DNA of 8,865 nucleotides from an uncultured Limnohabitans sp. (GCF_937889215.1 NZ_CALBEX010000482.1:1-8865); one strand, 5' to 3'; numbered from the stretch's first letter, positions 1 to 6,264 are shown. Numbers and translations are program-made. Notes: generated from the sequence alone by a model not told the origin.

Positions 1-1
1 C

Positions 2-790
2 AAAGGCGGGCGTCTGGCGGCGGCATGCAGCCCGGCGCGGGTGGTCACGCTCACCATCAGCGATGTGCCGGGAGACGATCCGTCCATCATCGCCAGTGGC
101 CCCACCGTGCCCGATGCCACCAGTTGCGCGGACGCGCTGGCCATCCTCAAGCGCTACGCCATCACGGTGCCCGACTCGGTGCTGCAGGCTTTGCAGTCGG
201 GTGTTTGGGAAACACCCAAGCCCGGCTCGCCCGTGTTTGCGGGGCACAGCGTGCACATGATCGCCACGCCCCAGCAATCGCTGGAGGCCGCTGCCGATGC
301 CGCCCGAGCGATGGGGCTCAATGCCTACATCCTGAGCGACGAGATCGAAGGCGAGTCGCGCGAGGTGGGCAAAGTGCACGCGGCGCTGGCCCGTGCGGCG
401 GCCAAGGGTCTGGGGCCCTTCACCAAGCCCTGCGTGATTTTGAGCGGCGGCGAAACCACGGTGACCATCAAGCCGCAGACCGCAGGCACGCCCAAGGGGC
501 GGGGTGGCCGGGCGGGCGAGTTTTGCATGGGCTTGGCAGAGGCCCTGCAAGGCCAGAGTGGCGTGTGGGCCTTGGCCGCCGACACAGACGGCATCGACGG
601 CATTGAGGACAACGCCGGGGCGCAAGTGAGCCCCGACACGCTGGCCCGCGCCCTGGCGCTGGGCCACAAGGTGGACGAGCACCTGCAGCGCAACGACGCT
701 TACGGCTTCTTTGAGCCCTTGGGCGATCTGGTCATCACCGGACCCACACACACCAATGTGAACGACTTTCGGGTCATGTTGGTGCTTTGA
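2..790 (+). CDS. Glycerate 2-kinase, type-2 (MOFRL) family, 3' part
   Basis: This is the C-terminal 262 residues of a glycerate kinase; the 5' end lies left of the window, and the family is usually about 420-430 residues long. The enzyme phosphorylates D-glycerate with ATP to 2-phosphoglycerate, feeding glyoxylate, tartrate or hydroxypyruvate carbon into glycolysis. Relatives are often labelled TtuD or 'hydroxypyruvate reductase', an older misleading name. Visible family signatures are SDVPGDDPSIIASGPTVPD near the left edge, then SGGETTVT, GRGGRAGEF, ALAADTDGIDG with DNAGA, and the terminal GDLVITGPTHTNVNDFR of the MOFRL domain. The reading frame is open through the left edge (bases 2-40 still encode family-like sequence), so the ATG at 41 is internal and is not the start. 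The usual N-Q after GRGGR is A-G here, a mild variation. The gene ends 62 bases before a Crp/Fnr-type regulator on the same strand. The family call is firm; the metabolic role is inferred. Confidence 0.93.
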   Translation, partial: KGGRLAAACSPARVVTLTISDVPGDDPSIIASGPTVPDATSCADALAILKRYAITVPDSVLQALQSGVWETPKPGSPVFAGHSVHMIATPQQSLEAAADAARAMGLNAYILSDEIEGESREVGKVHAALARAAAKGLGPFTKPCVILSGGETTVTIKPQTAGTPKGRGGRAGEFCMGLAEALQGQSGVWALAADTDGIDGIEDNAGAQVSPDTLARALALGHKVDEHLQRNDAYGFFEPLGDLVITGPTHTNVNDFRVMLVL

Positions 791-800
791 CGGGTCGTTA

Positions 801-814
801 TTGATTTGTGTCAA
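801..814. promoter_or_regulatory. FNR/DNR-type binding site (TTGAT-N4-GTCAA)
   Basis: The palindrome TTGATttgtGTCAA matches the FNR-family consensus TTGATnnnnATCAA at 9 of 10 defined bases; its half-sites are TTGAT and, on the other strand, TTGAC. It lies in the 62-base gap between the glycerate kinase stop and the Crp/Fnr regulator ATG at 853. If used as a class II activator site (centre at -41.5), transcription would start near 849 and the -10 would be the weak CACATT at 837-842, leaving almost no leader. Repression or autoregulation is therefore at least as likely as activation. The site match is seen in the sequence; its use is inferred. Confidence 0.6.
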
Positions 815-852
815 AGCCCATGGGCTTTGGCTCTGGCACATTCAGGTCCAAC

Positions 853-1479
853 ATGTTGGATACCTCGTTGCCCCCTTTGTCCGAGCCCGCCCCGCCAGTG
901 GTGGCAGGCACCGTGCTGCTGCACCGTGGCGACGTGGTGGACCGCATCGCCCATGTGTTGCAGGGGCGGGTGGTGCTGGGCGTGATGGTGGATGGCCACA
1001 TGGCGCACCAGCTGGGCGTGGTCGAGGGGCCTTTCTGGCTCGAAGCCGCTGCCGGCTTGTTGGCCTTGCCGCATGCAGTTGATGCTGTGGCCGAAACCGA
1101 AGTTCAGTTGCAGTACGTGAGCGTGGCCGACTTCGTGGCCGAGGTGCAAGCCTTGCCCGAGGCTTCGCAGAACTTGCTCATGGACATGGCCCGTTCGCAG
1201 CGCCAACAAACCGAAATGGCCGTGAGCCGCTTGGCCAAAGACGCCGATGCGCGCTGCGCCGAATGGCTGCTGCGCCACGCCGAACCTGTCGATTTGACGG
1301 GTGGTTGGGTGGTCACGCTGACCGAGCGCAAACGCACCATTGCGGCGCAGCTCGGCATTGCGCCAGAAACCTTCTCTCGGGTGCTGCGCCATTTGCGAGA
1401 ACGCCAGCTCATCAGCGGCGGCGGTCGCGTGCTGGGCCTGCCCAACCCGCAGGCCCTGCGCGAGTTGGCCGGGGTGTGA
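853..1479 (+). CDS. Crp/Fnr-family transcriptional regulator
   Basis: A 208-residue DNA-binding regulator of the Crp/Fnr superfamily. Residues about 13-95 form a divergent cNMP-type beta-roll effector domain (GTVLLHRGD, then VLQGRVVLGVMVDG). A long dimer helix spans about 100-125 (SQNLLMDMARSQRQQTEMAV), and a winged helix-turn-helix covers about 155-195. The recognition helix PETFSRVLRHL carries the E-x-x-S-R pattern (E172, S175, R176) that FNR uses to read TTGAT half-sites. The only cysteine is C135, so there is no N-terminal cysteine cluster for an oxygen-sensing Fe-S centre, and the arginine-containing cAMP phosphate cassette of CRP is not recognisable. The ligand is unknown; haem or nitric-oxide sensing as in DNR is possible but unproven. 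The ATG at 853 was chosen because GTG 808 and ATG 820 overlap or abut the FNR-type palindrome and add residues with no family character; a weak AGGT at 844-847 precedes it. Confidence 0.88.
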   Translation: MLDTSLPPLSEPAPPVVAGTVLLHRGDVVDRIAHVLQGRVVLGVMVDGHMAHQLGVVEGPFWLEAAAGLLALPHAVDAVAETEVQLQYVSVADFVAEVQALPEASQNLLMDMARSQRQQTEMAVSRLAKDADARCAEWLLRHAEPVDLTGGWVVTLTERKRTIAAQLGIAPETFSRVLRHLRERQLISGGGRVLGLPNPQALRELAGV

Positions 1480-1485
1480 CGGACC

Positions 1486-1719
1486 TCAGCCCAGCAGCAC
1501 CCCTGCGTCCTCGTACCAAAACATCAGCGCCGCGTCATAGCTTTCCCAAACGCAACCATTGCAACCCCGCCCGCAGCAGGAGGTGGGTTCGGGAGGTGGG
1601 TCGCGGAAGTCTTGGCCTGCGGCCTGCAGGCGTTCCTGAAATTGCGCAATCCCCCGGCGCACAGACGCGCGCTGAGATGCGTAGGGGTCGATGATGGGGT
1701 GTTCGTGGTCGGCGCTCAT
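1486..1719 (-). CDS. Small oxidoreductase-like (PF09791-type) cysteine-motif protein
   Basis: A 77-residue soluble protein. Its C-terminal half holds PPPEPTSCCGRGCNGCVW followed by ESYDAAL, the signature of the 'oxidoreductase-like protein N-terminal' family, which also includes eukaryotic OXLD1. The four cysteines C48, C49, C53 and C56 and the following W58 and Y61 suggest metal or Fe-S binding, though no function is established for the family. The N-terminal half (residues 1-40) is charged and probably helical. The gene converges on the Crp/Fnr regulator, with 6 bases between the stops, and is read in the same direction as the M61 peptidase gene, 227 bases and a REP-like cluster upstream of it. 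No convincing Shine-Dalgarno precedes the ATG. A GACAAT hexamer on the - strand (1730-1725) sits so that transcription could begin almost at the start codon, which is weak evidence only. Confidence 0.85.
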   Translation of the reverse strand: MSADHEHPIIDPYASQRASVRRGIAQFQERLQAAGQDFRDPPPEPTSCCGRGCNGCVWESYDAALMFWYEDAGVLLG

Positions 1720-1770
1720 GCCCTATTGTCTGACAAGGGCTGGATGCTTTATGTCCTGCTGTCACCAAGG

Positions 1771-1794
1771 TAGGTCGGCGCCTTCAGGTCCGAC
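1771..1794 (+). repeat. REP-like palindromic repeat, copy 1
   Basis: A 24-base unit beginning TAGGTCGGCGCC and ending TTCAGGTCCGAC. It can fold with outer stem GTCGG/CCGAC, inner CC/GG and a TTCA loop. It differs from copy 2 (1895-1918) at one base (C against T at the ninth position) and is in the same orientation, 124 bases away. Such units are typical of extragenic repeats that occur many times per genome, but the copy number here cannot be judged from one window. Confidence 0.75.
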
Positions 1795-1848
1795 AAAACG
1801 GTGGTGGACCACGCCGGTTTGGAAATACCGCTTCGCGAAAATACAAAT

Positions 1849-1871
1849 GTCGGACCATAAAGACCCGACCT
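1849..1871 (-). repeat. REP-like palindromic repeat, copy 3 (inverted, diverged)
   Basis: Read on the - strand this begins AGGTCGGG and ends TGGTCCGAC. It matches copy 2 at about 18 of 23 bases, with both stem arms kept and the differences confined to the centre. Its orientation is opposite to copies 1 and 2. With copy 1 it bounds a segment of roughly 100 bases (1772-1871) with imperfect terminal inverted repeats; with copy 2 it bounds a roughly 70-base inverted pair (1849-1918). Confidence 0.65.
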
Positions 1872-1894
1872 TCGGAAAGACATGTCGGTTTTTG

Positions 1895-1918
1895 TAGGTC
1901 GGTGCCTTCAGGTCCGAC
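1895..1918 (+). repeat. REP-like palindromic repeat, copy 2
   Basis: A 24-base unit beginning TAGGTCGGTGCC and ending TTCAGGTCCGAC, 23 of 24 bases identical to copy 1. It ends 28 bases past the stop codon of the M61 peptidase gene, so it would lie in that gene's 3' untranslated RNA as a hairpin. It could stabilise or terminate the transcript, although no T-run follows it on the - strand. Confidence 0.75.
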
Positions 1919-1946
1919 GTGGCGTTTGTGATCCGTTGCCGGATTC

Positions 1947-3719
1947 TCAGACCGCTGGCCACTGGTCGGCTGCGCGGTCCTTGGGCACGCTCAGCTGCCA
2001 GTGGCTCGCTTGCGCCGGCACTGTGAGCGGCAAGCGCAGCAAGCGTTTGTCGCGTGACACCAGTGCGATCAGCTTGCGCTCTTTGCCTAGCAGCGCGGGC
2101 AGTTCTTCGAGCTTGCCCAGACGCCAGCTGCCGCCTTGGCCTTTGGACCCGACCTCCAAACCCAGCCATTCGTCGCCAGCGGCCAGGCCTGCCTCTTCGG
2201 CGGCGCTTGCGCGCAGCACCACTTTGACTTGCACACTGCCCCCGGCTTCATTCACGCGCAGACCCAGGCGCTGCGCCATGCCCGAAGTTTCGGCTGCGAT
2301 GGTGATGCCGTGCGCTGCCAGCAGTTCGCGCAAAGGCAGCTCTTGGGTGCTGTGCACCCAGCGCTGGATCTCGCCTGCCCAGCTGCGTCCGGTCAGAGCT
2401 TGCAGTTCGTCCAGCAAATCTTGCTCGCGCATGGGCCCGTCTTTGCAGCGCTTCCAAAGGCCGCGCATCACGCTGTCCAGCGTGTGCCCTGATGAGCGCA
2501 GTGACAAGTCCAGGCACAGCGCCACGAGTGCGCCCTTGGTGTAGTAGCTCACCGTGGCGTTGACGGTGTTTTCGTCTTGGCGGTAGTACTTGACCCAGGC
2601 GTCAAAGCTGGACTGCGCCACGCTTTGCACATGGCGGCCCGGCGTTTGCTGCACTTGCGCGATGGTCTTGCCCAGCAGCTGGATGTATGTGGCGTCGTCA
2701 ATCAGCCCTGCACGGCGCAGGAGAATATCGTCGTAATAGCTGGTGAAGCCCTCAAAAAACCACAGCAGCTGCGTGTAGTTTTCTTTTGTGTAGTCGTAGC
2801 GGGCAAAGGCATCGGGGCGCAGCTGCTTGACATTCCAGGTGTGAAAGTACTCGTGGCTGATCAGGCCCAGCAGCGTGGTGTAGCCCTCTGGCTTGCGCGG
2901 GCTGGCGGACAGGCCGTTGTGGCGCGGCAAATCATCGCGTTTGCAAATCAACGCGGTGCTGTTTCGGTGCTCTAGCCCGCCATAGCCGTCGTGCACGGCG
3001 TTGAGCATGAACAGGTAATTTTTGTGCGGCGCTTTGCTGCCCGCTTGTTTGCCTGCACCATGCCAAAAGCGGATTTCGGCTTCGCAAATCTTTTGTGTGT
3101 CGGCCAGCAAGCGGTCGCCGTCGAACGAGGGCAGGGCACCGGCCACCACAAAACGGTGCGGGATGCCGCAGGCCACAAAGCTGCCGCTCCAAAACGCGCC
3201 CAGCTCCACCGGGCAGTCCACCAGCTCGTCGTAGTTGGCGGCTTGGTACAGGCCAAAGCCTTTCTTGTTGGTTTTGACGGGCGCAAGACCCGTGGCCGCC
3301 TGCCAGGCGGGCTGGTTTTTGACGGGGGGCAGCTGCAGCTGGTGGGGCGCATTTTCTTGCCCGTGCACCCGCAGGCACAGGCTGGTGCCATTGAAGAAAC
3401 CACGTTGGCTGTCGAGCCAAGCGGTGCGCACCGAGTTGTCAAAGGCATAAATCTCGTAGCTCAGCACCAGGGCCTGCTCGCTCTTGCACGCGATGGTCCA
3501 GCTGCACTTGTCTTGCTGTGTGATGGGCAGGCTGCGGCGGCCTTGTTTGGCGCTCAGTTTTTGCAGGTTTTTGGAAAACTCGCGCACCAGATAACTGCCC
3601 GGAATCCAGACCGGCATCGACACGGTTTGCTGCGCCGCTGGGTGAGGAACAGTCAGCGTGACCTTGAACAGATGTGCATGCAGGTCGGCGGCTTCAACGG
3701 TGTAGTGGATGGCGGACAT
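1947..3719 (-). CDS. M61-family metallopeptidase with PDZ domain
   Basis: A 590-residue zinc aminopeptidase of the M61 (glycyl aminopeptidase-like) family. The N-terminal beta domain starts MSAIHYTVEAADLHAHLF and contains PVWIPGSYLVREFSKNLQ (residues about 36-53), a family hallmark. The catalytic site is HEYFHTWN with H289, E290 and H293; the third zinc ligand is E323 in WFFEGFTSYYDD. The second half of the catalytic domain (about 330-460) includes NATVSYYTKGALVALCLD. A PDZ-like domain follows (about 470-560, with AAEEAGLAAGDEWLGLE). No signal peptide or membrane segment is visible, so a cytoplasmic location is likely. Length and layout are normal for the family. It starts 62 bases after the DUF3429 gene on the same strand and is probably the last gene of that operon. 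No clear Shine-Dalgarno precedes the ATG. The physiological substrate is unknown. Confidence 0.95.
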   Translation of the reverse strand: MSAIHYTVEAADLHAHLFKVTLTVPHPAAQQTVSMPVWIPGSYLVREFSKNLQKLSAKQGRRSLPITQQDKCSWTIACKSEQALVLSYEIYAFDNSVRTAWLDSQRGFFNGTSLCLRVHGQENAPHQLQLPPVKNQPAWQAATGLAPVKTNKKGFGLYQAANYDELVDCPVELGAFWSGSFVACGIPHRFVVAGALPSFDGDRLLADTQKICEAEIRFWHGAGKQAGSKAPHKNYLFMLNAVHDGYGGLEHRNSTALICKRDDLPRHNGLSASPRKPEGYTTLLGLISHEYFHTWNVKQLRPDAFARYDYTKENYTQLLWFFEGFTSYYDDILLRRAGLIDDATYIQLLGKTIAQVQQTPGRHVQSVAQSSFDAWVKYYRQDENTVNATVSYYTKGALVALCLDLSLRSSGHTLDSVMRGLWKRCKDGPMREQDLLDELQALTGRSWAGEIQRWVHSTQELPLRELLAAHGITIAAETSGMAQRLGLRVNEAGGSVQVKVVLRASAAEEAGLAAGDEWLGLEVGSKGQGGSWRLGKLEELPALLGKERKLIALVSRDKRLLRLPLTVPAQASHWQLSVPKDRAADQWPAV

Positions 3720-3781
3720 GGGTCAAAGGCTGAAATTGGAGGGGCCGGGCTTCTACAAAAGAGCGTTTTGGGTGCTTGGGC

Positions 3782-4237
3782 TCAGGTTGCACCAGCTGCC
3801 AAAAAGCAACTCAGGCTGGCCACGGTGGTCAGTTGCAGGCGCATCGGCAGCCAGGGGGCCAGGCCTGCGGCGGGCCAGGTGCGGCGGTCCACCGCATAGC
3901 AGCCCACCAACACAAAACCAAGCAGCGGCAAACCGGCAAAGGCCGGCATCATCACGCCCACCCAGGCCAACAATGAAGGCACGACGCCCCAAGTGAAGTG
4001 GATGCGCGGCGCGTTGGGCGTGGTCAGCGCTTGGTGAAAGCCCACGCCCCAATGGATCCCGCCCAAAAACGACACGATGACCGCGCCGTAGCCTTGCATG
4101 GCCAAGGCCACATAGGGGTGCAGTTCGGGGCCGACCAGCCACAGACACAGGGCCAGAAACACGAAAGGCACCAAGCCGCCGTAACCCAAGCGGCGGATCA
4201 GTTGCCATGTCGGGTCTTCTGCAGGCCGGGAGGTCAT
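3782..4237 (-). CDS. DUF3429 family integral membrane protein
   Basis: A 151-residue inner-membrane protein of unknown function. Its likely membrane segments are about residues 20-36 (GGLVPFVFLALCLWLVG), 42-62 (containing GYGAVIVSFLGGIHWG, the most typical DUF3429 stretch), 82-99, 100-115 and 131-149. Its ATG (4237-4235) overlaps the dsbC stop (4236-4234) as ATGA, so its translation is probably coupled to that of dsbC. Together with the short spacing on both sides this places it in the ubiH-like/dsbC/M61 transcription unit. The family is recognised from the sequence pattern; no biochemical role is known to me. Confidence 0.9.
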   Translation of the reverse strand: MTSRPAEDPTWQLIRRLGYGGLVPFVFLALCLWLVGPELHPYVALAMQGYGAVIVSFLGGIHWGVGFHQALTTPNAPRIHFTWGVVPSLLAWVGVMMPAFAGLPLLGFVLVGCYAVDRRTWPAAGLAPWLPMRLQLTTVASLSCFLAAGAT

Positions 4238-4950
4238 TGGATCTCAGCCAGCATTTTCTCAACCTGAGCCATGGGCACCGCGCCGGGCACGCGGGTGCCG
4301 TTGGCAAACAAGATCAGCGGCGTGCCGTTGATGCGGTTCTTTTGGCCAAAGGCCACGACGGCGTCAACCGCCGAGGCATCGCAGTTGGCTGTGGGCGGTG
4401 TGGTGCCGTTGATCATCCAATCGTTCCAGGTCTTGGCCTTGTCTTTGGCGCACCAGATGTTTTTGGCTTTGGTCACGGAGTCCTCTCCCAGGATGGGGTA
4501 GAGGAAATGGTGGATGGTGACGTTGTCCAGCTTTTGCAGGTCTTTTTCGAAGCGCTTGCAGTAGCCGCAATTGGGATCGGCGAACACGGCCAATTTGCGT
4601 TTACCGTTGCCACGCACTTGCGTGAAGGCAGTTTTCAGGGGCAATTGGTCAAACGGGATGGCCGAGAGCTTGTCCATCCGCTCTTCGGTCAGGTTGCGTT
4701 TTTGCTTCACATCGATCAGTGCGCCCTGGACGAGGAAGTTGCCCCCGGCATCGCTGTACATCACCTCGTTGCCCATGCGGATCTCGAACAGGCCGTTCAT
4801 GGGGGTTTTGCTCACCTCGTCGATTTTGGGCAAGTTGGGCAGGCGTTCGCTCAGGTTTTTGCGGATGCTGGCTTCTTGGGCCATGGCGGCGCTTATCGTC
4901 AAACTGGTGGTGGCCACGATCAGGGCCAACTTGGCGAGAAAAAACTTCAT
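4234..4950 (-). CDS. dsbC: Thiol:disulfide isomerase DsbC
   Basis: A 238-residue periplasmic disulfide isomerase that reshuffles wrong disulfides in exported proteins and is kept reduced by DsbD. The start at ATG 4950 gives a good signal peptide (MKFFLAKLALIVATTSLTIS, then AAMAQ with cleavage likely after AMA). The longer frame would need a TTG at 4983 and would place the signal sequence internally. An N-terminal dimerisation domain (about 24-85) is followed by a thioredoxin-fold domain with the active site FADPNCGYCKRFE (C128, C131). A second cysteine pair (NIWC and TANC) fits the structural disulfide known in DsbC, and NGTPLILFANG supplies the cis-proline loop. It begins 42 bases after the UbiH-like stop and overlaps the DUF3429 start by 4 bases. 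Its presence in an operon with a ubiquinone hydroxylase is suggestive only, through quinone-linked disulfide oxidation. Confidence 0.94.
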   Translation of the reverse strand: MKFFLAKLALIVATTSLTISAAMAQEASIRKNLSERLPNLPKIDEVSKTPMNGLFEIRMGNEVMYSDAGGNFLVQGALIDVKQKRNLTEERMDKLSAIPFDQLPLKTAFTQVRGNGKRKLAVFADPNCGYCKRFEKDLQKLDNVTIHHFLYPILGEDSVTKAKNIWCAKDKAKTWNDWMINGTTPPTANCDASAVDAVVAFGQKNRINGTPLILFANGTRVPGAVPMAQVEKMLAEIQ

Positions 4951-4992
4951 CAGAGGGGCTTTCAGTTTCAAAAAATATGTCAAGGGGTCGGG

Positions 4993-6183
4993 TTAACGGT
5001 TGTCGGGCTTGGCGCTGTTTTGGGCGGCTGGCCTGCTTTGGCCCATGGCGTGTTGCGTCATCCAGTGTTTGAGCGGCCCGCTGCGGTCAAAGCCGCGCAA
5101 GCCCCAGTTGCGCAGGTTTTGCCAAACCGGGCCAGGTTGGGCAAACAGGCGCTGCAGGCCGTCGGTGACGAAACCCATGGCTTGCACATCGGCTTGGCGA
5201 GCGCGCTCGTAGCGGCGCAGCAGTTTGAGGTCGTGCAGTGGCCGCCAAAATTCTTTGGCGCGGATCACCCGCACCAGTTCGGCCACATCGGCCAAGCCCA
5301 CGTTCAGGCCTTGACCCGCCAGCGGGTGCAGGCTGTGGGCCGCATCGCCAGCGAGCGCGAAAGACTGTTGGGCCGCACCCGACATGGGGCCGATCCAACG
5401 CTCTGCGCGGGCCAGCTGCAGCGGCCACACGGCGCGTTCGGCCGACAGCTGCATGCTGCCCAGGGTGTGGCTGCAAGCCTGGGTCAGCTGGGCGGCAAAG
5501 TCCGCGCCATCCAGGGCCATGAGCTCTTGGGCCCGCAGCGAGTGGACCGACCAGACCAGCGCGACTTCGCGACCTTCTTGCCCACCCATGGGCAGAAGCG
5601 CCAGCACTTCGGCTTGCGGTTGCGACAAGCCGGGTGCTGTGCCCCAGCGAAACCATTGTCGGGCGATGCCCTCGTGTGGGCGCTCGCACAACAGGCGGGT
5701 GGCCAAAGCGTGCTGCGCGTAATGCGTGATGTCGAAGCCCACGCCCAGTTCGGTGCGGGTTTGGCTGGCTCGGCCTTCGCACACCACTGTGAGTGGCGCG
5801 GCCACCGGTGCCTGCACCACTTGAATCAAGGGTTGAAACTGCACCGCCTGAGCCAGCCGCGCTTGCAACACCGGAACATCCACCATCCAGTTGAGCTCGC
5901 CCACACCTTGTGCTGGTGCGCCAAAGTTCAGGTGCCCACCGTGGTCGCCCCAGACCTGCATCTGGTGCACGGGCGTGACGGCAGGGCTGTCGGGCCAGCA
6001 GCGCAGGTCTTTCAGCAGGGCCATGGATGAAGCGTTGATTGAATAGGCGCGCACATCGGTGGGGGGCATTTGCAAGGAAGACTCGACCAAGGCCACGTTC
6101 AGCCGTTCGCGGGCCAACAGCAAGGCCAAAGCGCGGCCCACGATGCCAGCACCACGGATGCAAATGTCAGGAGGAGTAGCCAT
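4993..6183 (-). CDS. UbiH/UbiF/Coq6-family FAD-dependent monooxygenase (ubiquinone biosynthesis)
   Basis: A 396-residue flavoprotein aromatic hydroxylase that probably hydroxylates the ring of a ubiquinone precursor using O2 and NAD(P)H. The N-terminal Rossmann motif is GAGIVG (11-16) with the acidic FAD-ribose ligand E34 in ALVES. The C-terminal FAD motif GDAAHSLHPLAGQGLNVGL (279-297) is the UbiH-type signature. The middle DG motif (normally GADGxxSxxR) reads CEGRASQTR (135-143), with E136 in place of D, and the preceding substrate-domain strands look shortened. Which ring position it acts on (UbiH, UbiF or another type) cannot be decided here. It is the first gene of the leftward cluster with dsbC, DUF3429 and the M61 peptidase, and is divergent from ychF. 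The start ATG 6183 gives the usual short lead into the FAD motif (MATPPDICIRGAG). No Shine-Dalgarno is visible before it. Confidence 0.92.
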   Translation of the reverse strand: MATPPDICIRGAGIVGRALALLLARERLNVALVESSLQMPPTDVRAYSINASSMALLKDLRCWPDSPAVTPVHQMQVWGDHGGHLNFGAPAQGVGELNWMVDVPVLQARLAQAVQFQPLIQVVQAPVAAPLTVVCEGRASQTRTELGVGFDITHYAQHALATRLLCERPHEGIARQWFRWGTAPGLSQPQAEVLALLPMGGQEGREVALVWSVHSLRAQELMALDGADFAAQLTQACSHTLGSMQLSAERAVWPLQLARAERWIGPMSGAAQQSFALAGDAAHSLHPLAGQGLNVGLADVAELVRVIRAKEFWRPLHDLKLLRRYERARQADVQAMGFVTDGLQRLFAQPGPVWQNLRNWGLRGFDRSGPLKHWMTQHAMGQSRPAAQNSAKPDNR

Positions 6184-6189
6184 GCCCGC

Positions 6190-6195
6190 ATTGTA
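6190..6195 (-). promoter_or_regulatory. Possible -10 hexamer for the UbiH-family gene
   Basis: On the - strand this reads TACAAT, 5 of 6 bases of TATAAT. Its spacing puts the predicted start of transcription at about 6183, the A of the ATG, which together with the absent Shine-Dalgarno suggests a leaderless or near-leaderless transcript. No good -35 was found 16-18 bases upstream, so this is a weak call. Confidence 0.25.
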
Positions 6196-6264
6196 AGGAG
6201 GCTGCCCATGGCGCTGCGCTGCCGGGGACTTTGGGGTCAGGCCGGAGTGCTGGGGCGGTGCCGT

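Larger units (their letters stand above)
1720..1946. other. 227-base intergenic region with REP-like cluster
   Basis: This is the longest gene-free stretch, lying between the 3' end of the M61 peptidase gene and the 5' end of the small cysteine-motif gene, both on -. It contains three copies of a GTCGG...CCGAC palindrome (listed separately). Smaller symmetric elements lie between them: GTGGTGGACCAC at 1801-1812, CGCTTCGCG at 1829-1837 and GACATGTC at 1879-1886. Short ORFs that cross it (for example - strand 1762-2169) have no family character. No classic terminator with a T-run was seen for the peptidase gene; the repeats may supply transcript-end hairpins instead. Confidence 0.7.

Noticed and set aside
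808..852. Upstream starts GTG 808 or ATG 820 for the Crp/Fnr regulator
   Set aside because: They overlap or abut the FNR-type palindrome and add residues without family character; ATG 853 gives a normal-length member.
1771..1918. Repeats as a CRISPR array
   Set aside because: Only three units, one inverted and diverged, with unequal spacing and internal palindromes; no spacer regularity and no cas genes.
1762..2169. A 135-codon - strand open frame crossing the repeats and the peptidase 3' end
   Set aside because: It overlaps the end of the M61 gene in another frame and its second half is simply translated repeat sequence; no family support.
2991..3899. A 302-codon + strand open frame
   Set aside because: Antisense to the M61 peptidase, whose zinc site and PDZ-like domain are clear on the other strand; no recognisable motif of its own.
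4951..4983. TTG start at 4983 for dsbC
   Set aside because: It would put 11 polar or charged residues ahead of a clear signal peptide; ATG 4950 starts exactly at MKFFLAKLA.
4954..4984. TTGACA on the - strand (4984-4979) as a promoter for dsbC
   Set aside because: No acceptable -10 hexamer lies 16-18 bases downstream, and operon spacing makes a separate promoter unnecessary.
4207..6030. A 607-codon + strand open frame
   Set aside because: It runs antisense through three well-supported genes (DUF3429, dsbC and the UbiH-family gene), has low-complexity His/Gly/Gln-rich composition and matches no family I know; it is a by-product of GC-rich codon use.
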